64,000 nucleotides of DNA from Thalassospira profundimaris WP0211 (GCF_000300275.1 NZ_AMRN01000007.1:62001-126000); one strand, 5' to 3'; shown: positions 1 to 9,437, counted from the stretch's first letter. Numbers and translations: made by a program. The notes: generated from the letters alone by a model not told the origin.

Positions 1-1867
1 TATCGAGGTCCTGTCGCGATATGGTTCGGACGAGGGCATCTCGATCCTTGATAAGCTGGGCGGTGTTGCCTGGCAGGCCCGTAAGGCCAAGCTGCGCGAA
101 CGCATCCATGACATGGCAGGCAAGCTGATCAAGGTTGCCGCCGAACGTCATCTGCGCAAGGGCGCCATGCTTCAGGCACCTGAAGGCGCCTATGACGAAT
201 TCTGCGCCGGCTTCCCGTTTGCCGAGACCGAGGATCAGGCACGCGCGATCCGCGATACCCTTGATGACCTGTCGGCTGGCAAGCCGATGGATCGTCTTGT
301 CTGCGGCGATGTTGGCTTTGGCAAGACAGAAGTCGCCATGCGTGCGGCCTTTGCTGCCGTGATGTCGGGCAAACAGGTGGCTGTGGTGGCGCCGACGACC
401 CTTTTGTGTCGTCAGCATTACCTGAATTTCAAGGAACGCTTTGAAGGCCTGCCAGTGCGGGTGGAACAGCTGTCGCGCCTTGTCACCGGCAAGAACGCCA
501 AACTGGTCAAGGAGAACCTAGAAAGCGGCCATGTCGATATCGTCTGTGGCACCCATGCGCTTTTGGGGACGGGTGTGCATTTCAAGGACCTTGGCCTTCT
601 GATCGTTGACGAGGAACAGCATTTCGGCGTCAAGCACAAGGAACGCCTCAAGGAACTGAAATCCGATGTACATGTCCTGACCCTGACCGCCACACCGATC
701 CCGCGCACCTTGCAACTGGCCCTGACCGGGGTGAAGGAACTTTCGATCATTGCCACACCGCCGGTAGACCGTTTGGCGGTGCGCACCTATATCACCCCTT
801 ATGACCCGGTTGTCGTGCGCGAGGCCATCTTGCGCGAACGCCACCGTGGCGGTCAGATTTTCTATGTTTGCCCACGGGTCAATGAACTCGACCGGGTAGC
901 CAAGGAACTTCAAAACCTTGTGCCGGAAATCAAGTTTGACGTGGCGCACGGCCAGATGGGTGCGCGTGACCTTGAACAGGTCATGACCGATTTCACCGAC
1001 CGCAAGTTTGACCTGTTACTCGCGACCAACATTATTGAGTCGGGCATTGATGTTCCGAACGCCAACACGATGATCATTCACCGATCTGATATGTTCGGCT
1101 TGGCGCAGCTTTATCAGTTGCGTGGTCGTATTGGTCGCTCCAAGCAGCGTGCCTATGCCTATCTGACCTTGCCCAATGGCAAGAAACTGACGGCAACAGC
1201 ACTCAAGCGTCTCGAAGTCATGCAGACACTTGACAGTTTGGGTGCCGGGTTCAATCTGGCGAGCCACGATCTTGATATTCGCGGGGCAGGGAACCTGCTT
1301 GGTGAAGAGCAATCCGGCCATATCAAGGAAGTCGGGATCGAGCTTTATCAGCAGATGATCGAAGAAGCCGTGGCAGAAGCCAAGGGCGAGATCGATGCAT
1401 CCGAAGAGGCAAGCTTCGTTCCGCAGATCAATATCGGTATGCCGGTTCTGATCCCGGATCGTTATGTGCCGGATCTTGGTGTGCGGCTTGGTCTTTATCG
1501 CCGTATTTCTGAACTGCGATCGCGTGAAGAGGTCGACCAGTTTGCCGCCGAAATGATTGACCGGTTTGGCAAATTGCCCAAGGAAGTCGAAAACCTTCTG
1601 GATGTGGTGACCATCAAACAATGGTGTCGGGTTGCCAATATCGAGAAGCTTGATGCGGGCCCGAAAGGGGCACTCATCACGCTACGAAACAACGAGTTTC
1701 CGAACCCGGCCGGTTTGATCGGCTTTATCCAGCAACAGGTTGGCGTCGCCCGCCTGCGCCCGGATCACAAGATCGTCTATTCCGCTGGCTGGGATGGCCC
1801 AACTGACCGGCTTGAAGGCCTCAAACGATTGATGAAACGGCTTTCGGATATTGCAGGAAACGCATAA
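1..1867 (+). CDS. mfd: Transcription-repair coupling factor Mfd, C-terminal part (5' end outside window)
   Basis: The reading frame is open from base 2 to the TAA at 1865-1867, giving 621 residues that match the C-terminal half of Mfd, the ATP-driven translocase that removes stalled RNA polymerase at DNA lesions and recruits UvrA. Visible in order are the end of the RNA polymerase interaction domain (LDKLGG near the start), Walker A GDVGFGKTE around residue 105, the DEEQ box of motif II, TATPIPRTLQLAL of motif III, the helicase C lobe with NIIESGIDVP and QLRGRIGRS, and the C-terminal TRCF domain. The family is about 1150 residues long, so roughly the first half lies upstream of the window. 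A strong terminator follows directly. Confidence 0.97.
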   Translation, partial: IEVLSRYGSDEGISILDKLGGVAWQARKAKLRERIHDMAGKLIKVAAERHLRKGAMLQAPEGAYDEFCAGFPFAETEDQARAIRDTLDDLSAGKPMDRLVCGDVGFGKTEVAMRAAFAAVMSGKQVAVVAPTTLLCRQHYLNFKERFEGLPVRVEQLSRLVTGKNAKLVKENLESGHVDIVCGTHALLGTGVHFKDLGLLIVDEEQHFGVKHKERLKELKSDVHVLTLTATPIPRTLQLALTGVKELSIIATPPVDRLAVRTYITPYDPVVVREAILRERHRGGQIFYVCPRVNELDRVAKELQNLVPEIKFDVAHGQMGARDLEQVMTDFTDRKFDLLLATNIIESGIDVPNANTMIIHRSDMFGLAQLYQLRGRIGRSKQRAYAYLTLPNGKKLTATALKRLEVMQTLDSLGAGFNLASHDLDIRGAGNLLGEEQSGHIKEVGIELYQQMIEEAVAEAKGEIDASEEASFVPQINIGMPVLIPDRYVPDLGVRLGLYRRISELRSREEVDQFAAEMIDRFGKLPKEVENLLDVVTIKQWCRVANIEKLDAGPKGALITLRNNEFPNPAGLIGFIQQQVGVARLRPDHKIVYSAGWDGPTDRLEGLKRLMKRLSDIAGNA

Positions 1868-1869
1868 AG

Positions 1870-1904
1870 AAAAGGCGGGTAAAAGATTGTTATCCCGCCT
1901 TTTT
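1870..1904 (+). terminator. Rho-independent terminator after mfd
   Basis: AAAAGGCGGG at 1870-1879 pairs with CCCGCCTTTT at 1894-1903 around a 14-base loop, and the 3' arm ends in a run of T. It begins two bases after the mfd stop. The A-rich 5' flank means it could also act on transcription from the other strand, where the thioredoxin-fold gene ends at 1925. Confidence 0.85.
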
Positions 1905-1924
1905 AATTCTCAATGGGCTCTTGT

Positions 1925-2611
1925 TTAGACCGGAATTTCTTCCTGTCGCGCTAGTCGGATCATACGTTGAAGGATATCGGGTTCCTGTGCGCCGGACAGG
2001 GCATGGCGGCTGTTAAACAGGAAGCACGGTACACCGGTCACGCCCATCTGATGCGCGACCCGGTTTTCCTGACTGACAAATTCCCGGTCCATATCGCCGG
2101 CAAGATATTCAAGAATTTCGTTTCTGTCTTCGCCATGGCGAACTGCAATATCGGCCAGGAGTTCATGATTGCCGATATCCTGACCTTGAAGAAAATAGGC
2201 CACAAACAGATCTTCGACCAAATCATTACCAACCGCTGGCCGTTCTGCACACACCTTGTAGATCAGGCGATGAGAGTCCGTTGAATCCGGCGTTACGTTG
2301 ATCAGATCAAACCTGAAAGGGATACCGACCGCAGCCCCGGCATCCTCGATCGCCTTGTAAACCCGTTCGGCACTTTCGCTTCCGCCGAACTTTGCGGATA
2401 GATAAAGTTTGCGGTCAATGCCGCCGCTCGGCATATCCGGGTTAAGCAGGAAAGGGCGCCAATGAATGATCAGGTTATCAAGCTTTTCGCGTGACAACGC
2501 TTTTTCAAGGCGCTTCTTGCCGATATAGCACCACGGACAAATCGTATCGACAATCGCCTCGATCCTGATCGGCGAATTTGATGCTTCACTTTGTCCGAAC
2601 TGCCAATTCAT
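1925..2611 (-). CDS. DsbA-family oxidoreductase, FrnE-like (2-hydroxychromene-2-carboxylate isomerase/DsbA fold)
   Basis: This 228-residue protein has a thioredoxin fold with the redox motif CPWC at residues 25-28 and a helical insertion, typical of the FrnE/DsbA-like group of cytoplasmic thiol oxidoreductases. TGVPCFLF near residue 195 supplies the cis-proline loop. No signal peptide is visible, so it should stay in the cytoplasm, unlike true DsbA. The ATG at 2611 lies only six bases after the deoB stop, so it is probably cotranscribed with deoB. The physiological substrate cannot be read from the sequence; some relatives isomerise polycyclic intermediates or answer oxidative stress. Confidence 0.88.
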   Translation of the reverse strand: MNWQFGQSEASNSPIRIEAIVDTICPWCYIGKKRLEKALSREKLDNLIIHWRPFLLNPDMPSGGIDRKLYLSAKFGGSESAERVYKAIEDAGAAVGIPFRFDLINVTPDSTDSHRLIYKVCAERPAVGNDLVEDLFVAYFLQGQDIGNHELLADIAVRHGEDRNEILEYLAGDMDREFVSQENRVAHQMGVTGVPCFLFNSRHALSGAQEPDILQRMIRLARQEEIPV

Positions 2612-2617
2612 TCCACT

Positions 2618-3841
2618 TTATCCATTCAAGAAAGACGTTCCCGTCGCCAGCGGCGCAATCCCAAGATGGTCGGCAACCGTTTGCCCGATATCGGCAAAGG
2701 TTTCGCGCATCCCGAACGGCCCGGGGGCAATTGCCGGTCCAAAGGCAAGGATCGGGACAAATTCGCGTGTATGGTCATTGCCGCGCCAGGTCGGGTCACA
2801 CCCGTGATCGGCCGTAATGATCACCAGATCACCGGGCTTTAACGCGGCGCGCAGTTCCGGAATTCGTTGATCAAATTCCTCAAGCGCGTTTGCATACCCG
2901 GCGACATCACGACGGTGACCGAATTCCATGTCGAAGTCCACCAGGTTGGTGAACACAATGCTGTTATCCGGGGCTTCGTCGATTTCTTTCATCATGGCAT
3001 CAAACAGCGCCATGTTCCCCGACGCCTTGACCTTTTTGGCAATCCCACGGTGGGCATAGATATCGGCGATTTTACCAACCGAAATCACCGTGCCACCCGA
3101 TTTGCTGAACAGATCAAGCAGGGTTGGTTTATGAGGCGGAACGGCAAGATCACGACGGTTTGACGTCCGCTTGAAATCAGCAGGCGTTTCACCAACAAAC
3201 GGGCGGGCGATCACACGGCCGATATTGTATGGTTCAACCAGTTTGAAGGCGATTTCACAGACTTCATACAGGCGTTCCAGACCAAAATGTTCCTCGTGGG
3301 CGGCAATCTGAAACACGCTGTCGGCCGAGGTATAACAAATCGGCTTGCCGGTTTTGATATGCTCTTCACCAAGCTCTGCGATGATGGTCGTGCCCGATGC
3401 ATGGCAGTTGCCAAGAATGCCTGGCAATTTGGCCTGTTCAATCAGGGCGTCGGTCAGTTCCGCCGGGAAGGTCGGGACGGTCAGGGGAAAATAACCCCAA
3501 TCAAAATCCACCGGCACACCGGCAATTTCCCAATGGCCGCTTGGCGTATCCTTGCCGCGTGATAGTTCCTTGGCATGGCCGAATGCGCCGATCATTGCAC
3601 CGCCATGATCAAGCCCGGGTGGGACACGACCAGTCGCATCCTTGGCGGCCTCGCCAAGACCGAGTGCGACCATGTTCGGCACATTCAGTGGGCCACTGCG
3701 CTTGTCGCTATCGGCAAGACCTTTGGCGCATTGTTCTGCGATGTGGCCAAGGGTATCAGAACCCTGATCACCGAATTTTGCCGCGTCTGGTGCCGAACCG
3801 ATCCCGAAGCTATCCGCCACGATAATGATGGCACGTGCCAT
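2618..3841 (-). CDS. deoB: Phosphopentomutase DeoB
   Basis: The 407-residue protein is full length for phosphopentomutase, which interconverts ribose-1-phosphate or deoxyribose-1-phosphate with the 5-phosphates in nucleoside salvage. It belongs to the alkaline phosphatase superfamily. Metal-site signatures include [13 protein letters not shown] near the N terminus, the nucleophile-threonine motif [10 protein letters not shown] around residue 100, and [11 protein letters not shown] plus [10 protein letters not shown] near the C terminus. The ATG at 3841 has a good ribosome site (AAGGAAG, 8 bases away). It lies just downstream of deoC on the same strand, so the two form a small deo operon: DeoB makes deoxyribose-5-phosphate and DeoC cleaves it. 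Confidence 0.97.
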   Translation of the reverse strand: MARAIIIVADSFGIGSAPDAAKFGDQGSDTLGHIAEQCAKGLADSDKRSGPLNVPNMVALGLGEAAKDATGRVPPGLDHGGAMIGAFGHAKELSRGKDTPSGHWEIAGVPVDFDWGYFPLTVPTFPAELTDALIEQAKLPGILGNCHASGTTIIAELGEEHIKTGKPICYTSADSVFQIAAHEEHFGLERLYEVCEIAFKLVEPYNIGRVIARPFVGETPADFKRTSNRRDLAVPPHKPTLLDLFSKSGGTVISVGKIADIYAHRGIAKKVKASGNMALFDAMMKEIDEAPDNSIVFTNLVDFDMEFGHRRDVAGYANALEEFDQRIPELRAALKPGDLVIITADHGCDPTWRGNDHTREFVPILAFGPAIAPGPFGMRETFADIGQTVADHLGIAPLATGTSFLNG

Positions 3842-3900
3842 TGATGTCTTCCTTCAAACCTTATCCGGGCAATGCGATGCCCAGCAGATAGTCATAAATT

Positions 3901-4734
3901 CTAGTAGTTGCCAGTCGCAGCCGGTGCATCACCCGGTTTCGTGCCACAGGTTTCAAGCAACGCGGTCAAAACGCCACTTGCCCCGAAACGGAAGGTTTCC
4001 GGCTTTGCCCAGCCTTCGCCCATGATGTGATCGGCAATCGCAAGATAAAGGGCGGCGTCCTCGGTGGACTTAACTCCGCCCGATGCCTTGAAGCCGGCAT
4101 CAATACCATCCTCGTCGCGGGCATCGCGAATGGCCGTAAGCATTGCAACCGCGGCTTCGGGCGTTGCGCCGGCAGACACCTTGCCGGTCGATGTCTTGAC
4201 GAAATTCGCACCATGCTTGATGGCAAGCCGTGCGGCGTCGTAAAGCTTGCCAAGGTCGTCAAACTCGCCGCTTTCAAGGATCACCTTCATGGTGGTCATC
4301 GTTCCGCAGGCCGTGCGCGTGGCATCGACAACGTCCGTTGCGGTCGCGACATCGCCCTCAAGAAACGCTTTGTAGGGGAAGACAAGATCGATCTCGTCTG
4401 CGCCCTTGGAAACGCAATTTGCGGTCTCGTCGGCGACACGCTGGGCATTGGTGCCGCCTTCGGGGAAGTTCACCACGGTTGCGGTTTTCACACCTGACTG
4501 GCCCAGTGCCCGCCACGAGGTTTCAATAAACGGGGCATAGACGCAAACAGCTGCTGTGTTTCCCTCAGGCGTTTGCGCGCGTTTGCACAGGGCTTCGATG
4601 ACCTGTTCATTGTCATCATCATTCAGGCTGGTCAAATCCAGAACAGAAATCGCACGGCGTGCCGTCTCGGCATCTGGCACGGCCTTGTTCTTGGCTACTG
4701 AAATGACTTCTGAAACAGTTTTCGGATCGAACAT
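3901..4734 (-). CDS. deoC: Deoxyribose-phosphate aldolase DeoC
   Basis: DeoC cleaves 2-deoxy-D-ribose 5-phosphate to acetaldehyde and glyceraldehyde 3-phosphate. The Schiff-base lysine is in FVKTSTGK (Lys180) and the second active-site lysine in GFKASGG (Lys216). TSLNDDD near residue 36 and GNTAAVCVY near 58 are further family signatures. I chose the ATG at 4734 (277 residues) because AAGGAA lies seven bases upstream and the length fits the 250-280 residue family. The frame extends upstream to 4857, but those 41 residues have no family counterpart. It is first in a likely deoC-deoB-frnE run. Confidence 0.96.
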   Translation of the reverse strand: MFDPKTVSEVISVAKNKAVPDAETARRAISVLDLTSLNDDDNEQVIEALCKRAQTPEGNTAAVCVYAPFIETSWRALGQSGVKTATVVNFPEGGTNAQRVADETANCVSKGADEIDLVFPYKAFLEGDVATATDVVDATRTACGTMTTMKVILESGEFDDLGKLYDAARLAIKHGANFVKTSTGKVSAGATPEAAVAMLTAIRDARDEDGIDAGFKASGGVKSTEDAALYLAIADHIMGEGWAKPETFRFGASGVLTALLETCGTKPGDAPAATGNY

Positions 4735-4810
4735 CAAACATTCCTTGCAACGCGCACTGCGCGGTTCGTCAATATCGGCAAAATCGGTGACCATCTGGCC
4801 CGAATGAGAA

Positions 4811-4872
4811 AGACGGATCAACGAGGGCCTGAAGGGTATCCAACCTTCATTCGGCAATCAATCGATCCGTCT
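4811..4872. repeat. Long inverted repeat with inner hairpin between deoC and the AstE-like gene
   Basis: AGACGGATC at 4811-4819 is the exact reverse complement of GATCCGTCT at 4864-4872, and the enclosed segment has a second stem, GAAGG 4831-4835 with CCTTC 4844-4848. On the minus strand it follows the AstE-like gene and precedes deoC, so it may end the transporter operon or shape the deoC leader. There is no clean T-run, so it is not a canonical terminator. Confidence 0.4.
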
Positions 4873-4915
4873 CAAAATACAGTTTCAACCAGAACGCAGA
4901 AACGTCAAAGGCGCG

Positions 4916-6055
4916 CTATTTCGACAGCAGAAGCTGACCTTCACGTCCCTCAAGCGGTTTCTCACCCGCGACCGAGCACAGATATCCGCCCGGAACGACA
5001 AGCCGAATACCAATACGGGAATACAGCACCCCGTCGGTTCGGCTGGTGAACGGGGTTTTCTCGCCGGTTTCACAATCAAGAACATAGCCCAGCTCCTGAC
5101 CGGCTTTGACTTTTGCGCCAGCCTCAACCGCGAAAACAACCATGCCACCATGTGACGCCATTACGCGATCCACACCGGCAAGCGGGGTAGCATCACATTT
5201 GGCGTCCGGCAGCTGTCCTGGGTCGCCGGCAATCAGACCACGGCGCTGCAGGAACTTGAACAGATTGGCGGCGTCTGCGATTGCGTACTCATCATAGACA
5301 TCGCGATCACCGCGCAGCTCGATCGTGGTGGCCAGTGTCGCCATCGGGATCGGGAATTTGTCGCCATAGGCACGGCGAAGTTCGACCCAAGGGCGGCTGA
5401 ATGCCTCGTCAAACGGGTTGTCGCCACTGATTTCTGCGATCAGGCTGCATTCTGATCCAATCTGTGCCGAAAGATCCGCGGCATCCGGCCAATTATGGTC
5501 GCTGATGTAAAGATGCATCGGCGCTTCCCAGTCGCAATGCAGATCCATGACGTAATCAGCATCAATCGCAAGCTCCGCCAAGGTCAGACGCAAATCCTGC
5601 AGATCTGTCAGTGGGCTGACACCCTTGCGGTGTTCCTTGATAAGGCGGCGCAACTCGGTCCGGATCAATGCGACGTTGGCCTCCGCAACCTGGCCAAGTT
5701 TGCCGGCAACAGCATCAATAAGTGCTGCACTCAGATCCGGATAGTGACGGTTAAAGTTCTGACCACTGCGCATTTCAAACCGGCCAAGAGGCTTCATATC
5801 AACATACTGGGTAAAACCGATCGGATTGGCGAAGGGAACAACAACGATTTCACCGGTGATGTCGCCCTTGGCGTCGGCTTCCTTCAGAAGTGCCTCAAGA
5901 TGGTGCAGCGTAATGACGCCGGGCAATTCATCAGCATGCAAGGCAGCCTGAAAATAGGCCTTTGGACCTTGGCCCGGTTTGCCAAAGCGCCGCACGGTCA
6001 AAGCGCGTGAGGTGCCCATTTGCGGGCGGACGAGTTCAATGCGTTCTTCTTGCAT
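4916..6055 (-). CDS. Succinylglutamate desuccinylase/aspartoacylase family protein (M14 fold deacylase)
   Basis: This zinc-dependent deacylase-like protein has about 379 residues. The zinc-ligand pair lies in ALHADELPG (H and E separated by two residues, family motif HxxE), an NFNRHYPDL-type segment follows the FANPIGF region, and the third ligand is in MDLHCDW. The last 80 residues (VVFAVEAGAKVKAGQ onward) read like a barrel-sandwich, lipoyl-like lobe, which is seen in this subfamily. I place the start at the ATG at 6055, which has AGGA seven bases upstream; a TTG at 6088 in frame lacks a ribosome site. It follows a basic/polar amino acid ABC transporter on the same strand, so it may deacylate an imported N-acyl amino acid. 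True AstE is not indicated, because no other ast genes are nearby. Confidence 0.85.
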   Translation of the reverse strand: MQEERIELVRPQMGTSRALTVRRFGKPGQGPKAYFQAALHADELPGVITLHHLEALLKEADAKGDITGEIVVVPFANPIGFTQYVDMKPLGRFEMRSGQNFNRHYPDLSAALIDAVAGKLGQVAEANVALIRTELRRLIKEHRKGVSPLTDLQDLRLTLAELAIDADYVMDLHCDWEAPMHLYISDHNWPDAADLSAQIGSECSLIAEISGDNPFDEAFSRPWVELRRAYGDKFPIPMATLATTIELRGDRDVYDEYAIADAANLFKFLQRRGLIAGDPGQLPDAKCDATPLAGVDRVMASHGGMVVFAVEAGAKVKAGQELGYVLDCETGEKTPFTSRTDGVLYSRIGIRLVVPGGYLCSVAGEKPLEGREGQLLLSK

Positions 6056-6088
6056 TTCGATATCCTGAAAGGTGGTGGCGTGGGGCAA

Positions 6089-6160
6089 ATCAACCCGGCC
6101 GGATCAAGGCACCTTCGACGCCATGCCGACAGGTACCTGCCTCCGAATACCGGGTTTGAT
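6089..6160. repeat. Inverted repeat between permease and AstE-like gene
   Basis: ATCAACCCGG at 6089-6098 pairs with CCGGGTTTGAT at 6150-6160 with one bulged base. The interior carries smaller palindromes such as CAGGTACCTG near 6130-6139. It covers most of the 116-base gap between the second permease and the AstE-like gene and may form an intercistronic RNA structure on the minus strand. Confidence 0.35.
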
Positions 6161-6171
6161 CGGGTATTTGT

Positions 6172-6918
6172 TTAGGCCGAGGTTGCTGCTTTTGCTCTGC
6201 CTGTTTTGGGTTCGTTGCGCTGCTCACTGCGACGCAGATAGCGTTCGATCCCCTTGAAACCAAAAGTCAGCGAGTAAACGATAATCAAATAGATCACACC
6301 GGCCGATATGAACGCCTCATAGGGAAGGGCGGTACGCGCAACGATTTTACGCGCAGCACCGGTCAATTCCATCATGGTCACAGTCGATGCCAGCGACGTC
6401 GCCTTGAGGGTAAAGATCACATCGTTGGTGTAGGCAGGCCAGATCATCTGCCACATGCGGGGAAAGATAATGCGCCGATAGGTAATCCACGGCGACATGC
6501 CGCATGCACGGGCGGCTTCGAGTTCACCATTGGGCACGTTCTGGATGCCACCGCGCATGATTTCGGCAACATAGGCCGCCGTGTTCAGAACGAAGGTCAG
6601 CAGACAATACCAATACGGGTCGCGCAGATAAGTCCAGGTCCAGTGATCCTGAATGCCGTCGATGTTGGCAATCAGCTGCCCGACGCCATAATACATCATG
6701 AACAACTGCCCGATCAGCGGCGTTCCACGGAACACATAGATGAAGGCAAAGGGCAGGGCCTGTATCCAGACCTTTTTCGAAACACGCGCCACAGCCAACG
6801 GAATGGCCAAAAGCGTGCCAAGCGTCACCGAAATCACCAGCAGCTCGATGGTCAGCAAAAAGCCGCGCCATAACCAGGTGTCGTATTTGCCAAGAACGTA
6901 TATGAAATCTTCAAACAT
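6172..6918 (-). CDS. Polar amino acid ABC transporter permease (HisM/GlnP type)
   Basis: This 248-residue inner-membrane permease has the binding-protein-dependent EAA loop GELEAARACGMSPWITYRRIIFP (positions about 150-172), which contacts the ATPase. Hydrophobic segments lie near residues 17-45, 57-80, 95-115 and 200-225. The pattern fits the His/Glu/Gln/Arg/opine permease family. It starts three bases after the stop of the sister permease, so translation is probably coupled. It forms the heterodimeric membrane channel with that neighbour. Substrate identity depends on the binding protein, which resembles lysine/arginine/ornithine types. Confidence 0.94.
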   Translation of the reverse strand: MFEDFIYVLGKYDTWLWRGFLLTIELLVISVTLGTLLAIPLAVARVSKKVWIQALPFAFIYVFRGTPLIGQLFMMYYGVGQLIANIDGIQDHWTWTYLRDPYWYCLLTFVLNTAAYVAEIMRGGIQNVPNGELEAARACGMSPWITYRRIIFPRMWQMIWPAYTNDVIFTLKATSLASTVTMMELTGAARKIVARTALPYEAFISAGVIYLIIVYSLTFGFKGIERYLRRSEQRNEPKTGRAKAATSA

Positions 6919-6921
6919 CTG

Positions 6922-7614
6922 CTACGCCCTCGCCACACCGCGGGCAGCCCGCTTTTCAAGATAGTTGAAGACCAGCAGCGAAACCGTTGTAAATGAAAGG
7001 AACATAAGCATCGCCACCAGATAGAAAGTGAACGGTGCCTTCTCTGTTCCGGCGCCAATGGCGGCCTTTCGCATGATTTCCTCGACACCGACAACCGAAA
7101 TAAGCGCGGTGTCCTTGATCAGGACCTGAAACAGGTTGTTAAGCCCGGGCAGGGCGAAACGCCAAAGTTGCGGTAGCTTGATGCGCATGAAAATCTGCAT
7201 CGGCGTCATGCCGCACGCTGTCGCGGCCTCGATCTGACCAATGGGGATCGATTGCATGGCTGCACGGAAAACTTCGGATGCGAATGCGCCCTGAACCAGG
7301 GCCAAGGCAGCAACACCTGACCAGAATGCAGGGATATCCACGCGGGTTTCCTCGCCGGAAATCGCTTCGGCAAGGCTTTGGACAGCGATGGTGCCGCCGA
7401 AATAAATCAACAAAATAACAAGCAGCTCGGGAATGCCGCGAATAAGAACGGTATAGCTTTCCCCGATCACACGTAGCGTGCGATAGCGCGACAGCTTTGC
7501 TGAGGCGCCCAATAAACCAATAACAATCATGAATGGCAAAACGGTTAGGCAAAGCTGAACTGTGACCAGTCCCCCTTCAAGCATCTGCCAGCCGCGACCG
7601 TATAAATCAAGCAT
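6922..7614 (-). CDS. Polar amino acid ABC transporter permease (HisQ type)
   Basis: The second permease is 230 residues long and has the EAA signature GQIEAATACGMTPMQIFMRIKLP around residues 140-162 and the FxGTPLL-related RGIPELLVILLIYFGG segment near residue 60. It starts at ATG 7614 with a GGAG ribosome site and lies downstream of the binding-protein gene, separated by a GC-rich stem-loop at 7688-7712. With the next gene it makes the membrane part of the importer. Five or so hydrophobic helices are visible, as expected for the family. Confidence 0.94.
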   Translation of the reverse strand: MLDLYGRGWQMLEGGLVTVQLCLTVLPFMIVIGLLGASAKLSRYRTLRVIGESYTVLIRGIPELLVILLIYFGGTIAVQSLAEAISGEETRVDIPAFWSGVAALALVQGAFASEVFRAAMQSIPIGQIEAATACGMTPMQIFMRIKLPQLWRFALPGLNNLFQVLIKDTALISVVGVEEIMRKAAIGAGTEKAPFTFYLVAMLMFLSFTTVSLLVFNYLEKRAARGVARA

Positions 7615-7687
7615 GGTATCTCCAGCTTTCCTTGATGCTGAACGTGCTTTTCACCCCTGATTAAAAGCAACAACCAACAATAAGGGA

Positions 7688-7712
7688 GGGGCGGCGAACA
7701 ATTCGCCGCCCC
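7688..7712 (-). promoter_or_regulatory. Strong intercistronic stem-loop between binding protein and permease genes
   Basis: GGGGCGGCGAA at 7688-7698 and TTCGCCGCCCC at 7702-7712 form an 11-base-pair perfect stem with a three-base loop, about 20 bases after the binding-protein stop. There is no T-run beyond it on the minus strand. Such hairpins between binding-protein and permease genes are known (the malE-malF type) to protect the upstream mRNA and give more binding protein than permease. That role is inferred here. Confidence 0.7.
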
Positions 7713-7728
7713 GGATAGATCAGGCAGA

Positions 7729-8526
7729 TCAATTCGGATGCAGATCGATCGCCGGGAAGTATTTCTTGTTCAGTTCTTCGTAAGAACCGTTTTCAAGCAT
7801 TTCAGCCAGGGCTTTGTTGAAGATTTCCTTCAGGTCCTGGTCTTCCTTGCGAATACCGATACCGGCACCTTCGCCGAACCATTCGCTCGGTGCGAACTGG
7901 TTGGATACGAAGCCGTAACCGTTGCCTTCTTCGGAGCTTACCCAAGCGTCAAGCGTGCCCGAGTCAGCAAGGGTCGCGTCGACACGGCCTGCGGTCAGGT
8001 CAAGCAGGGCTTCGTCCTGGGTGCCGTACATGCGGATTTCGATACCCGGGAAGTTGTCTTCAAGGAAGTTTGCGTGCGTGGTCGAACGCTGAACACCGAT
8101 CACCATGCCATCAAGCGCGTCTTCAATGACTTCGCCGTCTTTGTACGCGGTGATGCTCATGCCGTCCTTACCAACGAACACTGCCGGAGTGTTGCTATAA
8201 TAGTCGGAGAAATCGATGGAACGCTTGCGTTCTTCGGTGATCGACATCTGAGCGATGATCGCGTCATATTTCTTGGCCAAAAGACCCGGGATCATGCCGT
8301 CCCAGTCCTGAGCAACGATTTCGCATTCGATCTTTGCGGTTTCGCAAAGCTTGTTGGCGAAATCAACGTCGAAACCGATGAGGTTGCCATTGTCGTCCAT
8401 CATGTTGAACGGAGGGTAGGCACCCTCGGTCGCGATAACGACTTTTTCCCAGGCAGCACTTGCTGCCGAAGCACTCAGTGCAATGCCAATTGCTGCGGCA
8501 GATGCAACCTTGATCCAGTTTTTCAT
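7729..8526 (-). CDS. Periplasmic amino acid binding protein (lysine/arginine/ornithine type)
   Basis: The 265-residue precursor starts with a clear signal peptide (KNWIKVASAAAIGIALSASAASA, cleavage near residue 24) and continues with the SBP-family-3 signature IATEGAYPPFNMMDDNGNL and GFDVDFANKLC. The ligand-pocket segment DWDGMIPGLLAKKYDAIIAQMSIT is also typical, and the two cysteines nearby (ANKLCETAKIECEIV) match the disulfide of the LAO/HisJ group. It delivers substrate to the two downstream permeases and the upstream ATPase. The ATG at 8526 has AAGGGAG at good distance. Family resemblance suggests basic amino acids or an opine, but the exact ligand is not provable from sequence. Confidence 0.93.
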   Translation of the reverse strand: MKNWIKVASAAAIGIALSASAASAAWEKVVIATEGAYPPFNMMDDNGNLIGFDVDFANKLCETAKIECEIVAQDWDGMIPGLLAKKYDAIIAQMSITEERKRSIDFSDYYSNTPAVFVGKDGMSITAYKDGEVIEDALDGMVIGVQRSTTHANFLEDNFPGIEIRMYGTQDEALLDLTAGRVDATLADSGTLDAWVSSEEGNGYGFVSNQFAPSEWFGEGAGIGIRKEDQDLKEIFNKALAEMLENGSYEELNKKYFPAIDLHPN

Positions 8527-8614
8527 TCATAGTCTCCCTTGTTGATTGGAATGGCGCGCAACGACGTGCTCCCATTCTCGCGGCCAGAGCCAACCAGGCC
8601 CTGGTCTGCCCAAA

Positions 8615-9388
8615 TCAGAAATCGCGCTGAAGAAACTGCTTCATGCGTTCCGATTTTGGATTCTCGAATACTTCGGTCGGATTGCCGAATTCCTCAACCC
8701 GTCCCTGATGCAAATACATCACATGACTTGATACACCGCGCGCAAAGCCCATCTCGTGGGTCACGACAAGCATCGTGCGGCCTTCTTCGGCAAGATCGGT
8801 CATTACCCTGAGAACTTCACCGACGAGTTCCGGATCAAGTGCCGATGTCGGCTCGTCAAACAGCAAGACGTCAGGTGAAATCGCAAGCGCGCGCGCAATG
8901 GCTGCACGTTGTTGCTGGCCGCCAGAGACATGACCGGGATAATAATCCCGACGTTCATACATCCCGACCTTTTGCAGCAACGCGTCTGCGTTTTCGATTG
9001 CTTCTTTTCTCGGAACTCCAAGCACGTGGATAGGTGCTTCGATGACATTCTCGAGAATGGTCAGGTGGCTCCAAAGATTGAAGCTTTGAAAAACCATCGC
9101 AAGCTTGGTACGAATACGCTGAAGCTGCTTCTTATCGGCTGCTTCCTGTGAGCCATCCTTGAGCCTCTTCATGCGGATCAGTTCACCTTTGACGTGAACA
9201 GCGCCAGCATTGGGCGTTTCAAGCAGGTTGATACATCTCAGAAACGTACTTTTGCCCGAACCGGACGAGCCAATAATCGAAATCACGTCCCCGGTATTGG
9301 CCGTAAGATCAATTCCTTTAAGAACTTCATGGTCCCCAAAGCTTTTGAACATCCCTTCGACCTGTAGGGCGGGTATGTCTTTGCTCAT
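8615..9388 (-). CDS. Polar amino acid ABC transporter ATP-binding protein (HisP/GlnQ type)
   Basis: This 257-residue ATPase powers the importer. Walker [10 protein letters not shown] is at residues 40-48, the Q loop follows at VFQSFNLW, the signature motif is [14 protein letters not shown], Walker B is [12 protein letters not shown] and the switch histidine is in VVTHEMGFA. An insertion after RCINLLE ([20 protein letters not shown]) is typical of HisP-type proteins. It is the first gene of the operon, and the 350-base region upstream carries two palindromes that may control it. The order ATPase, binding protein, permease, permease is common in alphaproteobacteria. Confidence 0.96.
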   Translation of the reverse strand: MSKDIPALQVEGMFKSFGDHEVLKGIDLTANTGDVISIIGSSGSGKSTFLRCINLLETPNAGAVHVKGELIRMKRLKDGSQEAADKKQLQRIRTKLAMVFQSFNLWSHLTILENVIEAPIHVLGVPRKEAIENADALLQKVGMYERRDYYPGHVSGGQQQRAAIARALAISPDVLLFDEPTSALDPELVGEVLRVMTDLAEEGRTMLVVTHEMGFARGVSSHVMYLHQGRVEEFGNPTEVFENPKSERMKQFLQRDF

Positions 9389-9437
9389 AACGAGTTTAAA
9401 TTATCCCTGTTGAGAGTCTTCATTCTTCGTTCGTCTT

